In this document: in pieces, positions 49,035 through 60,667 of the stretch
Layout of the letters: every line of letters starts with the position of its first letter
Position numbering within the stretch: position 1 is the first letter of the stretch
NCBI RefSeq assembly: GCF_019237635.1
Contig: NZ_JAFAGS010000047.1
Span: forward strand, 1-64,000
Length of the DNA: 64,000 bases
Direction of reading: 5' to 3'
Source: Pluralibacter sp.
GTDB taxonomy: Bacteria; Pseudomonadota; Gammaproteobacteria; Enterobacterales; Enterobacteriaceae
Program-made: the position numbers and the translations under genes
The notes under the pieces: model-generated
The model's database searches: none
Told to the model about the DNA's origin: nothing
What the model saw: the letters and a program-made list of their open reading frames with translations, nothing else

Positions 49035-49066
49035 CAGGCCGGGTAAGGTGTAATCGCCGCCCGGCT
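49035..49066. repeat. REP-type palindrome between cysS and ybcI
   Basis: AGGCCGGGTAAGGTGTAATCGCCGCCCGGCTTTTT. Confidence 0.7.
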
Positions 49067-49068
49067 TT

Positions 49069-49590
49069 TTAACGTCGACGCCACCACAATATGCCCATCA
49101 GTGCCACGCCCGGCAACCACACCCACAGCAGTTCAGAAACGATCACCTGATGCCCGTAGGGCGTGTTATAGCGCGATAGCGCAAACGGCGCGGCTTTAAT
49201 GACTTGCCAGGGGGCAAGAAAACGTCCATCGGACCAGGGCCATAGCCAGGCGACGCCTTTGCCGCCGCGCGTAATGGCGTCCAGCAGGGTATGTGACGTC
49301 ATTGAGACGGTTAAAAACAACCAGCAGCGCAGTAATCCAGTCTGAAACCATCGCCGCCCGATCAACACGCACAGCAGCGGGACGATGACCGCAAACAGTA
49401 GCGAATGCGTAAACCCCCGGTGGCCGAAAATATTGCCGTAGGCGATACCAAATTTAAACGCCAGCACGTCGATATCCGGCAGCATTGAGAGTGCAATGCC
49501 GGTAAACAACAGGCGAGGAGGAATAACGCGGGTGCCGAGGCCTAAGCCCAGACACAGCGGAACGGCGGCATGGGTAACGATTGTTGGCAT
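49069..49590 (-). CDS. ybcI: DUF457 family inner membrane protein YbcI
   Basis: MPTIVTHAAVPLCLGLGLGTRVIPPRLLFTGIALSMLPDIDVLAFKFGIAYGNIFGHRGFTHSLLFA. Confidence 0.93.
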   Translation of the reverse strand: MPTIVTHAAVPLCLGLGLGTRVIPPRLLFTGIALSMLPDIDVLAFKFGIAYGNIFGHRGFTHSLLFAVIVPLLCVLIGRRWFQTGLLRCWLFLTVSMTSHTLLDAITRGGKGVAWLWPWSDGRFLAPWQVIKAAPFALSRYNTPYGHQVIVSELLWVWLPGVALMGILWWRRR

Positions 49591-49664
49591 GATGTGCTCA
49601 GTTCAGGAGAAAAGCCTGACTATAGCAATGAAAACCGTCGCTTAGTGTCGGTCAAAATCCGAAT

Positions 49665-50681
49665 TTACGCCGACTCCCGCGTAATCAGCTGCCCGGAAAG
49701 GGTAATGCGCTGGGTTTGCAGTTCGGGCTCCTTGAGCTTGCGGATGATGAGCCCGGCCGCCTGGCGTCCGGTCTCTTCGCTGGCGGACGAGACGTAGGTA
49801 AAGGACGGCGACGTCAGGTTGACGTGCAGCATATCCTCGAAGCCGACCAGCGCCACCTGCTGGGTCAGAAACACATCTTTCCCCACGGTACGCCCGACCT
49901 GATGAATACCGGTAATGCAGCCGATCATGGCGTCTGGCGAGTGGCAGAGCAGGGCGGTGATGGTGTTGTTTTTCTCCAGCAGATGGCGTGTGGCGATACT
50001 GGCGGCACAGGTATCATCGCTACAGGCGGGGGTGGACTCTTCGCGAAATACCATCCCGTTCTGGGCGAGCGTGCTGCGAAACCCTAACAGGCGCTGCTGG
50101 CGGATAACGTCATCCTCATGCCCGCCGATATAAGCGATGCTGCGATGCCCGCGTTCTATCAAATAGCGTGTGGCCAGGCTTGCCGCCTGACGGTTGTCGC
50201 GCATCACCAGATTGCAGTTTTCCTCCATCAGCGACTGCGAGACCACCACCAGCGGCAGCGGACACTGGCGAATCCGTTCGGGAAGCTGCGTCTTGTGGGT
50301 ATCGCAGGCCAGGTAAATCACCCCCGCCACGCCCTGTTGCTTAAAGGAGAGCAGGCAGCGTTCGAGGTGCGCGTGGTCATCCAGCGGCTGGCCGAGAAAG
50401 ACCATATAGCCCTGTTTTTCCAGCTCCTGCACCACGCTTGCCATCACCTTGATGGAAAAGCTGTCGCTGAAATCACGCAGAATAAGACCGATAAGGTTTG
50501 AGGTGTTGGCGCGCAGGTTAGCGGCGGCCACGTTGTGCACATAGCCCAGCGCGGCGATCGCCGCCTGAACTTTTTCAATTGTGGCGTCAGAAATTTTTCC
50601 TTTCTGGCGCAAGACCAGCGAGACGGTGGAGACGGAAACGCCCGCCTGTTTTGCGACATCGATAATACTGACTTTTTTCAA
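49665..50681 (-). CDS. LacI family transcriptional regulator (MalI-like)
   Basis: LacI HTH KKVSIIDVAKQAGVSVSTVSLVLRQKGKISDATIEKVQAAIAALGYVHN. Likely TTG start at 50681 with SD AGGGAG; track start is 50708. Confidence 0.88.
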   Translation of the reverse strand: MKKVSIIDVAKQAGVSVSTVSLVLRQKGKISDATIEKVQAAIAALGYVHNVAAANLRANTSNLIGLILRDFSDSFSIKVMASVVQELEKQGYMVFLGQPLDDHAHLERCLLSFKQQGVAGVIYLACDTHKTQLPERIRQCPLPLVVVSQSLMEENCNLVMRDNRQAASLATRYLIERGHRSIAYIGGHEDDVIRQQRLLGFRSTLAQNGMVFREESTPACSDDTCAASIATRHLLEKNNTITALLCHSPDAMIGCITGIHQVGRTVGKDVFLTQQVALVGFEDMLHVNLTSPSFTYVSSASEETGRQAAGLIIRKLKEPELQTQRITLSGQLITRESA

Positions 50682-50772
50682 ACCCGCTCCCTGAAAAATC
50701 CGCCACAATCAGCCAGATAAAACAACGTCTCCCGCACGGGCAGGAGACGTCTACAGCCTGACATTGTTCCCG

Positions 50773-52272
50773 TTATTTGCCAATCATCGTCGACATGGTT
50801 TGTGCAATAAATTGCGCTCTGGCGCCAAAAATCACCTGAATACCGTTATCGCCGACGAAGACCACCCCGCGGGCGCCCACGCCGTTAAGACCGTCTTTAT
50901 CGACCATATCGCTCTTCGTCACTTCGAGCCGCAAACGGGTAATGCAGGAGCCGACGGAGTCGATGTTTTTCGCACCGCCCAGCAGGCCGATGATCTCGGT
51001 CGCCAGTTCGCTGTCGGTTTTGTCGTCGGCGTTGACGGTGACGCCGGTACGCCCCGGCGTTTTCACGTCAAAGCGACGGATAACGAAGCGGAAGGTGAAG
51101 TAGTAAATCAGCGCCATTGGGATACCGACAATCACCGCGTTCAGGAAGTTCGTCTGGTAGCCGTTAAGCGACGGAACGATGCCGAAGGAGAGATAGTCGA
51201 TAAAGCCTGCCGAGAACGATTTGGCGATGTGCGCATGCAGCAGGTACATCGTCATGTAAGCCAGGCCCGCCATGATGGCGTTGAAGACGTACAGAATCGG
51301 CGCCACAAAGATAAAGGTGAACTCAACGGGCTCGGTGATCCCGGTCAGGAAGCAGGTGAGCGCGGCGGAGAACAGAATACCGGAGGCGATTTTCTTGTTC
51401 GGCGTATGCGCCTCGTGGTACATCGCAAGACACGCTGCCGGCAGGGCGAACAGCATCAGCGGGAACTCGCCCTGCATGAATTTACCGGCGTTCTGGTACG
51501 TATCGCTGCTGAAGGATTTCGTTCCTTCTTCCAGCATCTTAAACCAAATGGTCTGGTCGCCGTGGATAACCTGGCCTGCCTGAGTGGTGTAATCGCCAAA
51601 CGAGTACCAGAAGGACGGATACCAGATGTGGTGCAGACCCAGCGGGATCAGCGCGCGTTCCACCAGGCCGAAGATAAAGGTGGATGCCGCCTGGTTGTCG
51701 CCGTTAACCACCACCGACAGCGCGTCGATACCTGCCTGAATGTGCTGCCAGACGTACGGCAACAGCAGGCCGAGGATAAACGACAGGCAGGCGGTGGCGA
51801 TAGCAACAAAGCGCTTACCGGAGAAGAAGCCGAGGAATTCCGGCAACTGCATCGCGTGGAAGCGGTTATAGCACCAGGCGGCGAGAATCCCGCAGATGAG
51901 TCCGCCGAAGACGCCCATTTGCAGCGTTGGAATGCCGACCACCATGGCGTATTTCCCGCCCTGGGAGGCCATCTCCGGCGTAATGCCGAGCACCGTGCTG
52001 ATGGTGATGTTAGTGACGAAAACCGACACTGCCGCCGATAGCGCGGCAATGCCGGATTCGGACGCCAGACCGACGGCGGAGCCGATGGCAAAAAGCATCG
52101 GCAGGTTATCGAAGATAACCCCACCGGCGTTCATCATTAGCGGCAGATGAAATTTGTCGCCGAATGCCAGCAGCAAACCTGCCGCGGGCAACAGTGAGAT
52201 TGGCAGCATTAAGGCGCGGCCAATCATTGATAATTTTGATAAAGATTTAACAAATCCTGAGAACAGACTCAT
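50773..52272 (-). CDS. PTS EIICB, glucose/maltose-type (PtsG/MalX family)
   Basis: 499 aa; EIIC TMs (GEFPLMLFALPAACLAMYHEA, GITEPVEFTFIFVAP) and EIIB active-site Cys (IDSVGSCITRLRLEV). Confidence 0.9.
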   Translation of the reverse strand: MSLFSGFVKSLSKLSMIGRALMLPISLLPAAGLLLAFGDKFHLPLMMNAGGVIFDNLPMLFAIGSAVGLASESGIAALSAAVSVFVTNITISTVLGITPEMASQGGKYAMVVGIPTLQMGVFGGLICGILAAWCYNRFHAMQLPEFLGFFSGKRFVAIATACLSFILGLLLPYVWQHIQAGIDALSVVVNGDNQAASTFIFGLVERALIPLGLHHIWYPSFWYSFGDYTTQAGQVIHGDQTIWFKMLEEGTKSFSSDTYQNAGKFMQGEFPLMLFALPAACLAMYHEAHTPNKKIASGILFSAALTCFLTGITEPVEFTFIFVAPILYVFNAIMAGLAYMTMYLLHAHIAKSFSAGFIDYLSFGIVPSLNGYQTNFLNAVIVGIPMALIYYFTFRFVIRRFDVKTPGRTGVTVNADDKTDSELATEIIGLLGGAKNIDSVGSCITRLRLEVTKSDMVDKDGLNGVGARGVVFVGDNGIQVIFGARAQFIAQTMSTMIGK

Positions 52273-52328
52273 GCTGATTCCCCCCGACTGGAGACCCTGA
52301 TAGGCGCTTAATATGCGCTGTTGTTGTA

Positions 52329-52357
52329 AGTAGAACGTTTTAGTAGAACGTTCTACT
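52329..52357. promoter_or_regulatory. Candidate LacI-family operator for the PTS gene
   Basis: Perfect 16-bp palindrome AGTAGAACGTTCTACT (52342-52357) plus an adjacent AGTAGAACGTT half-copy (52329-52339). Confidence 0.75.
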
Positions 52358-52515
52358 TATCGTGTAAGAAGCCGGAAAGTCGTGCAACTTAAATTTCACA
52401 TCAGGGCAGAGGAAATGGTGATTCTTTGAAGTCGATCGAAAATTAACCGCGAGGGGGGTAAGGACATTCGAAAGGGAACTGCCCGGCAAGCGAACGCCGC
52501 CGGGCATCAGACGCG

Positions 52516-52728
52516 TCAGGCGGTAACGGTAACACGTTGACCGTCAAAACTGACGGTTTGACCGGCGACGATTTTGCAGCGTTTACGGGTTTCTACTACG
52601 CCGTCTACGCTCACCAGTCCGTCGGCGATGGCGATTTTCGCCTGCGCGCCGCTCTCGCTCCAGCCTTCCAGCTTCAGCAGATCGCAAAGCTCAACGTACG
52701 GGTGTTTGCCTAAAGAAAAAGATGCCAT
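52516..52728 (-). CDS. ybcJ: S4-like RNA-binding protein YbcJ
   Basis: MASFSLGKHPYVELCDLLKLEGWSESGAQAKIAIADGLVSVDGVVETRKRCKIVAGQTVSFDGQ. Confidence 0.95.
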   Translation of the reverse strand: MASFSLGKHPYVELCDLLKLEGWSESGAQAKIAIADGLVSVDGVVETRKRCKIVAGQTVSFDGQRVTVTA

Positions 52729-52729
52729 G

Positions 52730-53596
52730 TTACGCGTCCTCTACGTCGTGATATTCCTCGCAGGCCTGCAAGGTGTTCTGAATCAGGGTGGCGACCGTCA
52801 TTGGACCCACGCCGCCGGGTACTGGCGTGATGTACGAGGCGCGCACGGCGGCATCGTCAAAAATAACATCGCCCACGACCTTGCCGTTTTCGAGGCGGTT
52901 AATGCCCACATCAACAACAATCGCGCCTTCTTTGATCCACTCGCCCGGGATAAAGCCCGGCTTGCCGACGGCAACGACCAGCAGATCGGCATTTTCCACG
53001 TGGTGACGCAGATTTTTAGTAAAGCGGTGGGTGACGGTGGTGGTACAACCCGCCAACAGCAGCTCCATGCTCATCGGGCGGCCAACGATGTTCGAGGCGC
53101 CGATGATAACCGCATTCAGGCCGTAGGTATCAATGTTATAGCGCTCGAGCAGCGTGACGATGCCGCGCGGCGTGCACGGGCGCAGACGCGGGGCGCGCTG
53201 GCACAGGCGGCCAACGTTATAAGGGTGAAAACCGTCAACGTCTTTATCGGGCGCAATACGCTCAAGCACTTTGACGTTATCGATACCCGCAGGCAGCGGC
53301 AACTGCACCAGAATGCCGTCGATCGCGCTGTCGGCATTCAGGGTATCAATCAGTTCCAGCAATTCGGCTTCGCTGGTGGTTTCCGGCAGATCGTAGGAGC
53401 GGGAGACGAAACCCACCTCTTCGCATGCTTTGCGTTTGCTGCCGACATAAATTTGCGACGCAGGATTGCTGCCGACCAGCACAACGGCCAGTCCGGGGGC
53501 GCGTTTTCCCGCCGCAAGACGAGCCTGTACTTTCACCGCAACCTCAGAGCGTACCTGCTGCGCAATCGTTTTACCGTCAATAATCTTTGCTGCCAT
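52730..53596 (-). CDS. folD: Methylenetetrahydrofolate dehydrogenase/cyclohydrolase
   Basis: [62 protein letters not shown]. Confidence 0.97.
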   Translation of the reverse strand: MAAKIIDGKTIAQQVRSEVAVKVQARLAAGKRAPGLAVVLVGSNPASQIYVGSKRKACEEVGFVSRSYDLPETTSEAELLELIDTLNADSAIDGILVQLPLPAGIDNVKVLERIAPDKDVDGFHPYNVGRLCQRAPRLRPCTPRGIVTLLERYNIDTYGLNAVIIGASNIVGRPMSMELLLAGCTTTVTHRFTKNLRHHVENADLLVVAVGKPGFIPGEWIKEGAIVVDVGINRLENGKVVGDVIFDDAAVRASYITPVPGGVGPMTVATLIQNTLQACEEYHDVEDA

Positions 53597-53957
53597 CAGA
53601 GAGAGGATTCCATCTGTCACTTACCAAAGGGGGGATGTGCATATTTTGGCAGAAGCCGGGCGTGATGTCAGTCATCGTTTGTACTTTTGTATGCCGACGG
53701 TCGCACCAAACAGGAGATTGTGCCGTGTTTGCGACAACGGCGGTCATTCGCATTATATTTACAGGCTTTTTCTTATTTATTTTTAGGACGTGACTGAGTT
53801 TATTCGCAGTCTTTATACATGTTTTGTGTCAATTATTTCCGGATAATTTATGAATACTGCTTCAGGCGTTATTTCAAGCCTCTGGGCAGGCCTGTTGTGC
53901 GAATGACTTTGGGTTATTCGCCATCGTGCGAATAATTATAGCTAGCAAGGAACATTT

Positions 53958-54509
53958 ATGAAATTTAGCAAAATAGCAGCGTCTTTTGTTGCCACGCTCG
54001 GCCTCGTCGCTTCCGTGGCGCATGCCGACACGGTTTCCGTAAACGGCGGCAATGTGCATTTTAAAGGCGAACTGGTCAACGCGGCGTGCGCGGTGAGCAC
54101 GGAGTCCTCTAACCAAACGGTTGAACTGGGTCAGTACCGAACCGCCACTTTTACCAAAGTGGGCACGACGTCGGCAAAAATCCCGTTCAATATCGTGCTG
54201 AACGACTGCGATCCGAGCGTTGCGGCGACTGCTGCGGTGGCATTCAGCGGTCAGATTGACGGTCAGGACAAGACCCTGCTTGCGGTGACGTCGGGCAACA
54301 ATGGCTCAACCGCCACAGGCGTCGGTATCGAAATCCTCGACAGCGCGTCCTCCCCCCTGACCCCGAACGGTAGCATGTTCTCCGTAGCGCAAAACCTGTA
54401 TCAGGGGACCAACACCCTGCACTTCAGCGCGCGCTACAAAGCCACGGCAGACACCGCTGAGCCGGGACAGGCGAACGCTGACGCAACGTTCGTCATGAAG
54501 TACGAATAA
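53958..54509 (+). CDS. fimA: Type 1 fimbrial major subunit FimA
   Basis: Signal peptide plus fimbrillin fold ([38 protein letters not shown]). Confidence 0.93.
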   Translation: MKFSKIAASFVATLGLVASVAHADTVSVNGGNVHFKGELVNAACAVSTESSNQTVELGQYRTATFTKVGTTSAKIPFNIVLNDCDPSVAATAAVAFSGQIDGQDKTLLAVTSGNNGSTATGVGIEILDSASSPLTPNGSMFSVAQNLYQGTNTLHFSARYKATADTAEPGQANADATFVMKYE

Positions 54510-54575
54510 GGCTGACGCCAGATTCAGGATGGTCATTGCCTCAGGGAGGAGGCGCTTTTTAGCCCGAATCGGGGA

Positions 54576-55127
54576 ATGATGATGCTAAGGATACTACCGC
54601 TGCTCGTGGGCCTGTACGCTGCCGCGCCGCCTGCCTTCGCCCATCGCGTGGTGGTCGACGGCGGTCGTGTACAGATGCGCGGCGAGCTGGTTAACGGCGC
54701 GTGCGCCGTGGCGCCGGAGAGCCAGGATCTGCGAATTGAGATGGGACAGTATCGCACCAACACCTTTGCCGGAGTGGGGAGTTTTTCAACGGTCACCGTT
54801 CCTTTTACGCTGAAGCTGGTGGATTGCCGGACGGACATTTCGCGTCTGGTGGGGGTCACCTTTCAGGGGTTAAGCCCGGCGGAAGATCCGCAGGTATTTC
54901 TTGCCGCCACGCAGGTGAGCGGTGTGCCTGCCGGGAGCGGGTTAGGCCTGGCGTTATTTGATAATAAACAACAGATGATTATTCCCAACGCGTCGCCGGT
55001 AAATTATTTCCCGGTCCCCACCGGGGAAATGGCGCTGCATTTTAGCGCGCGTTACCGGGTTATTTCTCTGCCGCTGACGCCTGGCGCTATCACATCGGAT
55101 GTCTGGTTCACCCTCATTTATCCATAA
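54576..55127 (+). CDS. fimI: Fimbrial protein FimI
   Basis: Fimbrillin-like ([39 protein letters not shown]) between fimA and fimC. Confidence 0.88.
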   Translation: MMMLRILPLLVGLYAAAPPAFAHRVVVDGGRVQMRGELVNGACAVAPESQDLRIEMGQYRTNTFAGVGSFSTVTVPFTLKLVDCRTDISRLVGVTFQGLSPAEDPQVFLAATQVSGVPAGSGLGLALFDNKQQMIIPNASPVNYFPVPTGEMALHFSARYRVISLPLTPGAITSDVWFTLIYP

Positions 55128-55174
55128 GCGTGTTGAGTCTGACCAGAAAATATAAAATTACAGGGTTTACGGTT

Positions 55175-55867
55175 ATGAATCGTTTATTCAACGGGGTTAT
55201 TGCGTTGTCGCTATTGTTGCTAACGTTTGCGCTACCGGCGCAGGCGGCGGGCGGTATCGCGCTGGGGGCAACCCGCGTTATCTATCCGGCGGATGCAAAA
55301 CAGAGCGCGCTGTCGCTGAGCAACAGCAATCCTCAGGAGCGTTATCTGATCAACGCCTGGATTGAAAACGCCAGCGGTCAGAAGGAGAAGACCTTCGTTA
55401 TCACGCCGCCGCTGTTCGTTAGCGAGCCGAAAAGTGAAAACACGCTGCGGATTATCTACGCTGGACCTGCGCTGCCGAGCGATCGCGAATCCCTGTTCTG
55501 GATGAACGTGAAGGCGATCCCCTCCGTCAATAAAGCGGATGCCGACGGCAAAAACGTACTGCAACTGGCGATTCTGTCGCGCATTAAGCTCTTCGTTCGT
55601 CCGAAAAACCTGCCGCTACAGCCGACGCAGGCGCTCGACCAGCTGAAATTTACCCGGGCGGGCAACGCGGTCAGCGTCAGCAATCCGTCGCCGTATTACA
55701 TCACGCTGGTGAATCTGCAAATCGCCGGACGCAAGCTTGATAACGTGATGGTGGCGCCGAAAAGTAGCGCCAGCGTGGCGGTTCCCGGCGACCTTCAGGG
55801 AGCGCTGAGCTGGCAGAGCGTGAATGACTATGGGGCGATTACGCCTGCACGCCGCGTGAGCCTGTAA
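55175..55867 (+). CDS. fimC: Fimbrial periplasmic chaperone FimC
   Basis: PapD-like chaperone: [40 protein letters not shown]. Confidence 0.94.
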   Translation: MNRLFNGVIALSLLLLTFALPAQAAGGIALGATRVIYPADAKQSALSLSNSNPQERYLINAWIENASGQKEKTFVITPPLFVSEPKSENTLRIIYAGPALPSDRESLFWMNVKAIPSVNKADADGKNVLQLAILSRIKLFVRPKNLPLQPTQALDQLKFTRAGNAVSVSNPSPYYITLVNLQIAGRKLDNVMVAPKSSASVAVPGDLQGALSWQSVNDYGAITPARRVSL

Positions 55868-58446
55868 TGCCAGCCGGGAAAACGAACATGACAGCCCATC
55901 ACTGGCCTGCGCTTCGGCTACTGGCGCTGGCGCTTTCCGGCGCCTGGTTCTCTTCGTCCGTGTGGGCCGAGAGCTACTTTAATCCGGCATTTCTGTCCGA
56001 CGATGAAGCTGGCGTGGCCGATCTTTCCCGTTTTGAGAAAGGCAACCAGCAGCCTGCGGGCGTGTACCGGGTGGATATCTGGCGTAACGAGGAGTTTATC
56101 GGCGCGCAGGATCTGGCGTTTACCGCCGCAGAGGTCAAGCATCCGGCGGCAGGCGGTCTGGCGCCGTGTATTACCCGCGCGCAACTGACGCGTCTTGGGG
56201 TGAATCGCGCGGTGTTTCCGGCGCTCGCCGACTACGCCGCCGACGCCTGTGTTCCGCTGGAAACGGTGATTCCGGGTAGTGAAGTGGCGTTTGATTTTGC
56301 GGCGATGAAGCTCAGCATCAGCCTGCCGCAGGCAGCGATGTTTAACAGCGCCCGTGGCTATATTCCGCCGGAAGAGTGGGATGAAGGGATAGCGGCTGCG
56401 TTGGTGAACTACAGCTTTAGCGGCAGCAAGGGCACGAACGACGACAGCTATTTTCTCAGCCTGCAAAGCGGGCTCAACTATGGTCCCTGGCGGCTGCGCA
56501 ACAGCGGTACCTGGAACTACTCCCGTAACGATGGTCAGTATCAGAACAGCTGGAACAATGTGGCGACCTGGCTGCAGCGCGCCATCATTCCATGGAAAAG
56601 CGAGCTGGTGCTTGGCGACAGCAATACCGGCAGCGACGTGTTTGACAGCGTCGGCTTTCGCGGTGGGCGTCTCTACTCGTCTGACAGCATGTACCCCGAC
56701 AGTATGCAGGGGTTCGCGCCGACGGTGCGCGGTATCGCCCGAACGCCTGCCAAAGTGACCATCCGGCAGAACGGGTTCGTGGTGTATCAAAGCTACGTAC
56801 AAAGCGGCGCGTTCGCCATCAGCGATCTTAACCCGACCTCCTCCAGCGGCGACCTTGAGGTGACCGTCGATGAAAAAGACGGCAGCCAGCAGCGCTATAC
56901 CGTGCCGTACTCCTCTGTACCGCTGCTGCAGCGCGAGGGCCGAATGAAATACGATCTGGTGGCGGGCGACTACCGCTCAGGGAACAGCGACCAGTCCACA
57001 CCGTTCTTCGCCCAGGGGACGCTGATTGCCGGCCTCAACGGCGGGTTTACGCTTTACGGCGGCACGCAGTTGTCGGAGCGCTACACGGCAGTCGCCATTG
57101 GCGCGGGGAAAAACTTCGGCGACTGGGGGGCGATATCGCTGGATGTCACTCATGCCCGCAGTCAGCTGGCGGACGACAGTCGCCACCAGGGGCAGTCCTT
57201 ACGCTTTCTGTATGCCAAATCTCTGAACAGCGTTGGCACCAACTTCCAGTTGCTGGGGTATCGCTATTCCACCGAAGGGTTCTTCACCCTGGATGACACC
57301 ACGTGGAAAACCATGAGCGGCTACCAGTACAGCGATAACAAAAACGATAAAGACGGCGTGCCGGATATCATCAGCTACCACAACCTGACGATGAACAAAA
57401 GAGGGCGTTTTCAGGTCAACGTGTCGCAGTCGTTGGGGAGCATCGGCTCGCTGTATGTCTCCGGGAGCGAGCAGAGCTACTGGGGCACCAGCGATACCAA
57501 TACCTGGTATCAGCTCGGGTATTCCGGCGGCTGGCGCGGCGTCAGCTATTCGCTGTCGTGGTCATGGAATCGCTCGGTCGGCATTCCGGGGACCGAGCGC
57601 ATCGTCGCATTTAACCTGTCGGTTCCGTTCAGTATTTTCAGTCCGGGGGAAGGGGCGCTGAACCGCGCCTACGCGACCTTTGCCGCCAGCCGCAACAGCA
57701 ACGGCGATGACAGCTGGCAGAGCGGCGTGAGCGGAACGCTACTGGAGGGTAATAACCTCAACTACAGCGTGACCCAGGGCAACGCCAGCGGCCGTGGAGC
57801 GACAGGCAGCGCCAGCGCGAACTGGCAGGCGACCTATGGCACCCTCGGCGCGGCCTATAACTACGACCGCGACCAGCATGATTTCAACTGGCAGGCGGCG
57901 GGCGGCATTCTGGCTCACGCTGACGGCGTGACCTTCAGCCAGCCGCTGGGCGATACCAATGTGCTGATTAAAGCCCCGGGGGCCACCGGCGTTAGCGTGG
58001 AAAATCAGACGGGAGTGAAAACCGATTGGCGCGGATACGCGGTGATGCCGTACGCCACGGTCTACCGCTACAACCGCGTGGCGCTGGATCCGAACTCCAT
58101 GGGCAACAATACCGATATTGAAAACAACGTCAGCAGCGTCGTGCCGACCGAAGGGGCCGTCGTGCGCGCCGCGTTTGATACCCGTATTGGCGTGCGGGCG
58201 CTTATCACCGTCCGCCGTGGCGCGCAGCCGGTGCCGTTTGGCGCCATCGTGCGCGAAACCAGCCGGGGGATAACCAGTATGGTTGGCGATGATGGGCAAA
58301 TCTACCTGAGCGGTTTGCCGCTGCGCGGCGAGCTGTTAATCCAGTGGGGCGAGGGGGCCGGGGAGCAATGCCGCGCGCCGTACACGTTGCCCGAAAAGAG
58401 CCTGCAACAGGCCATTACCCTGACGGAGGTTCGTTGTGATCGCTAA
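55867..58446 (+). CDS. fimD: Fimbrial outer membrane usher FimD
   Basis: 859-aa usher ([36 protein letters not shown]). Alternative start MTAHHWP at 55888. Confidence 0.96.
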   Translation: MPAGKTNMTAHHWPALRLLALALSGAWFSSSVWAESYFNPAFLSDDEAGVADLSRFEKGNQQPAGVYRVDIWRNEEFIGAQDLAFTAAEVKHPAAGGLAPCITRAQLTRLGVNRAVFPALADYAADACVPLETVIPGSEVAFDFAAMKLSISLPQAAMFNSARGYIPPEEWDEGIAAALVNYSFSGSKGTNDDSYFLSLQSGLNYGPWRLRNSGTWNYSRNDGQYQNSWNNVATWLQRAIIPWKSELVLGDSNTGSDVFDSVGFRGGRLYSSDSMYPDSMQGFAPTVRGIARTPAKVTIRQNGFVVYQSYVQSGAFAISDLNPTSSSGDLEVTVDEKDGSQQRYTVPYSSVPLLQREGRMKYDLVAGDYRSGNSDQSTPFFAQGTLIAGLNGGFTLYGGTQLSERYTAVAIGAGKNFGDWGAISLDVTHARSQLADDSRHQGQSLRFLYAKSLNSVGTNFQLLGYRYSTEGFFTLDDTTWKTMSGYQYSDNKNDKDGVPDIISYHNLTMNKRGRFQVNVSQSLGSIGSLYVSGSEQSYWGTSDTNTWYQLGYSGGWRGVSYSLSWSWNRSVGIPGTERIVAFNLSVPFSIFSPGEGALNRAYATFAASRNSNGDDSWQSGVSGTLLEGNNLNYSVTQGNASGRGATGSASANWQATYGTLGAAYNYDRDQHDFNWQAAGGILAHADGVTFSQPLGDTNVLIKAPGATGVSVENQTGVKTDWRGYAVMPYATVYRYNRVALDPNSMGNNTDIENNVSSVVPTEGAVVRAAFDTRIGVRALITVRRGAQPVPFGAIVRETSRGITSMVGDDGQIYLSGLPLRGELLIQWGEGAGEQCRAPYTLPEKSLQQAITLTEVRCDR

Positions 58447-59455
58447 TGCAACCACTTTATTCTTGCGCCTGTCGGCCTTGTTGCTGGCGCTTTCGTCGAC
58501 CCAGGTCTGGGCCACCGTGTGCTACAACGAAAAAGGGGTTGCTACGGATGTGTTCTATGACTTAACCGACACCTTTACCAGCGCGAACAATCAGGTGGGA
58601 CAGATAGTCACCCTGAGCAATAAATCCGGCTGGGTCGGTGTGAACGCCGTTTGCCCGAGCGGTACCCACGGAAGTTCGACAATGCGCAGCTACGTGACGG
58701 ATTTTCAGGTCACCAGCACGGACGGTAAGTTTCAGTATTTAAAGTTAAATGACTACCTCGATGGCGCGATGCAGATAACCGACAGCTATGCCGGAACTTT
58801 CTGGCCGCCAAGAAATTATATCCAGATGGGTAACGACGCGAATGTGCCGCTGCAAAAACCGTTTGGGGTTCAGGATTCCAATCTGGTGTTTCGCCTGAAG
58901 GTGACTAAGCGTTTTATCAATATGGTGGTGATTCCCCGGCAAACGATGTTCCGCGTGTATGTCACCACCACCAGGGGCGACCCGCTGACCACGCCGGTTT
59001 ACACCATCAGCTACAGCGGAACCATTAACGTTCCGCAAAACTGTGAAATTGATGCCGGTACCGTCGTACGCTTTGATTTTGGCGACATTGGCGCGTCGCT
59101 GTTTAGCGAAGCCGGGGCGGGCAATCGCCCGCAGGGCGTGGCGGTGCAGCAAAAAACGGTGGGCATCAAATGTACCAACGTGGAGGCCCAGGCTTACCTG
59201 AGCATGCGCCTTGAAACCAGCAGTGTGCAGGGGAACGCGATGGTCTCTGATAACCCGGATCTTGGGTTTATCGTTGCCGACAGCAGCGGCAACCCGCTCA
59301 CGCCGAATACCATCAGCAGTAAAATTCCGTTCCGTCTGGATGCCAGCGCTCAGGCGCGGGTCGGCATTCGAGCCTGGCCGGTCAGCATCACCGGTAAGAA
59401 ACCGGCGGAAGGGCCGTTCACGGCCCGCGGCTATCTGCGTGTTGATTATGATTAA
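58436..59455 (+). CDS. fimH: Type 1 fimbrial adhesin FimH
   Basis: 339 aa, two-domain adhesin; GTG start overlapping the fimD 3' end by 11 nt. Confidence 0.92.
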   Translation: MIANATTLFLRLSALLLALSSTQVWATVCYNEKGVATDVFYDLTDTFTSANNQVGQIVTLSNKSGWVGVNAVCPSGTHGSSTMRSYVTDFQVTSTDGKFQYLKLNDYLDGAMQITDSYAGTFWPPRNYIQMGNDANVPLQKPFGVQDSNLVFRLKVTKRFINMVVIPRQTMFRVYVTTTRGDPLTTPVYTISYSGTINVPQNCEIDAGTVVRFDFGDIGASLFSEAGAGNRPQGVAVQQKTVGIKCTNVEAQAYLSMRLETSSVQGNAMVSDNPDLGFIVADSSGNPLTPNTISSKIPFRLDASAQARVGIRAWPVSITGKKPAEGPFTARGYLRVDYD

Positions 59456-59462
59456 AGAAAGG

Positions 59463-59990
59463 ATGAAGGTGATGTGGATAGCGAGGGGCATCATGCTGGT
59501 AGGAATAGCCGCCGCGCTGCCCGCACTGGCGGACACACCGCTAGGACAGGTGAATATTGAGCTCACCGGCAACGTGGTGGATTTCACCTGCGTTGTGGAG
59601 GGCGGCGACAGCGATAAGTCAGTACCGCTGGGGCGCTGGCCGACGAAACAGCTGCGGCAGGCCGGAAGCACCACGAATGTCGTGCCTTTCACACTTCGGC
59701 TTACCGGATGCCCGCCGGGTGCAGCGTCGATTACCTTTGCCGGTAAAGCGGATGGCGCAGATCCGACGCTGTTGGCGCTCAACGCCAGCAGCAGCGCCAG
59801 CCGGGTTGCCGTTGAGCTCCGCGATAACGATCGCAGCCGCCTGCCGTTACAGCAGGCAAGCCGCGACGTAGCGGTGGATGCGCAGGGGAATGTCACGCTG
59901 CAGTTTTATGCCAACTATATTGCTACCGCAGACGATCCACAGGCAGGGAGCGCTGATGCGGATGCCACCTTCATGATTAATTATAATTGA
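59463..59990 (+). CDS. fimF: Fimbrial minor subunit FimF
   Basis: MKVMWIARGIMLVGIAAALPALADTPLGQVNIELTGNVVDFTCVVEGGDSDK. Track ORF starts earlier (59211) inside fimH; start corrected to 59463. Confidence 0.9.
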   Translation: MKVMWIARGIMLVGIAAALPALADTPLGQVNIELTGNVVDFTCVVEGGDSDKSVPLGRWPTKQLRQAGSTTNVVPFTLRLTGCPPGAASITFAGKADGADPTLLALNASSSASRVAVELRDNDRSRLPLQQASRDVAVDAQGNVTLQFYANYIATADDPQAGSADADATFMINYN

Positions 59991-60034
59991 GCCGTATTTT
60001 CCACCGGGCGCGTACCGACGTCGAGGGCCGAGGG

Positions 60035-60667
60035 TTAAAGTAATTCATGCGCTTTCGCATAATCGATAAGCTCAACGATCGTGCGCACGCCCAGTTTGGA
60101 AAATATATTAGACTTATGCGCGCTAATGGTTTTGTTACTTAATAATAATTTGTCCGCAATTTCTTTGTTGGTTAAGCCATTGGCCAGATAGCGTAATACC
60201 ATCACTTCCCGGTTGGAAAGTGGAAGTTCCGATTTTTCGCCACGGCGAATGTGGCTACGGCTCAGTGCGCTAAGCGTATCTGTGGGAAAAAAAGAATATC
60301 CTGATAACAACATTTCAACGGCTTTATATATATCGTTTTGATCTTTCCGCTTACTGACAAAACCATTCGCCCCAGCGCGGATTGCGCGGCCTGCATAGAA
60401 ATTTTCCGATTTAGATGAGAGAAAAAGAACCTTGGTTCTTCTGTTTATCTCATTGATTCTTTTGAGTAAAGAGAATCCATCTGTACCAGGGAGTTCAACA
60501 TCAAGGATGACCAGGTCGGTCGGATGCTTGCGAACATGCTCAAGGACTTCGCGACCATTACCCGATTTAAGTACCACCTGAATATTTTTATTTTTCTGCA
60601 AAAGAATCTCTATCGACATTCTGACGATGGGTTGTTCGTCCATAATAATGACGGAAGATGGTTTCAT
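60035..60667 (-). CDS. fimZ: Fimbrial response regulator FimZ (NarL/LuxR family)
   Basis: Receiver domain plus LuxR HTH (LSNREVMVLRYLANGLTNKEIADKLLLSNKTISAHKSNIFSKLGVRT). Confidence 0.96.
   Translation of the reverse strand: MKPSSVIIMDEQPIVRMSIEILLQKNKNIQVVLKSGNGREVLEHVRKHPTDLVILDVELPGTDGFSLLKRINEINRRTKVLFLSSKSENFYAGRAIRAGANGFVSKRKDQNDIYKAVEMLLSGYSFFPTDTLSALSRSHIRRGEKSELPLSNREVMVLRYLANGLTNKEIADKLLLSNKTISAHKSNIFSKLGVRTIVELIDYAKAHELL

Noticed and set aside
50764-52041. 425-aa plus-strand ORF
   Set aside because: Antisense to the PTS EIICB gene; not a credible protein.
53793-53957. Possible fimS-like invertible promoter upstream of fimA
   Set aside because: I saw no clear flanking inverted repeats of fimS type and no fimB/fimE recombinase gene; fimZ/fimY indicate Salmonella-style control instead.
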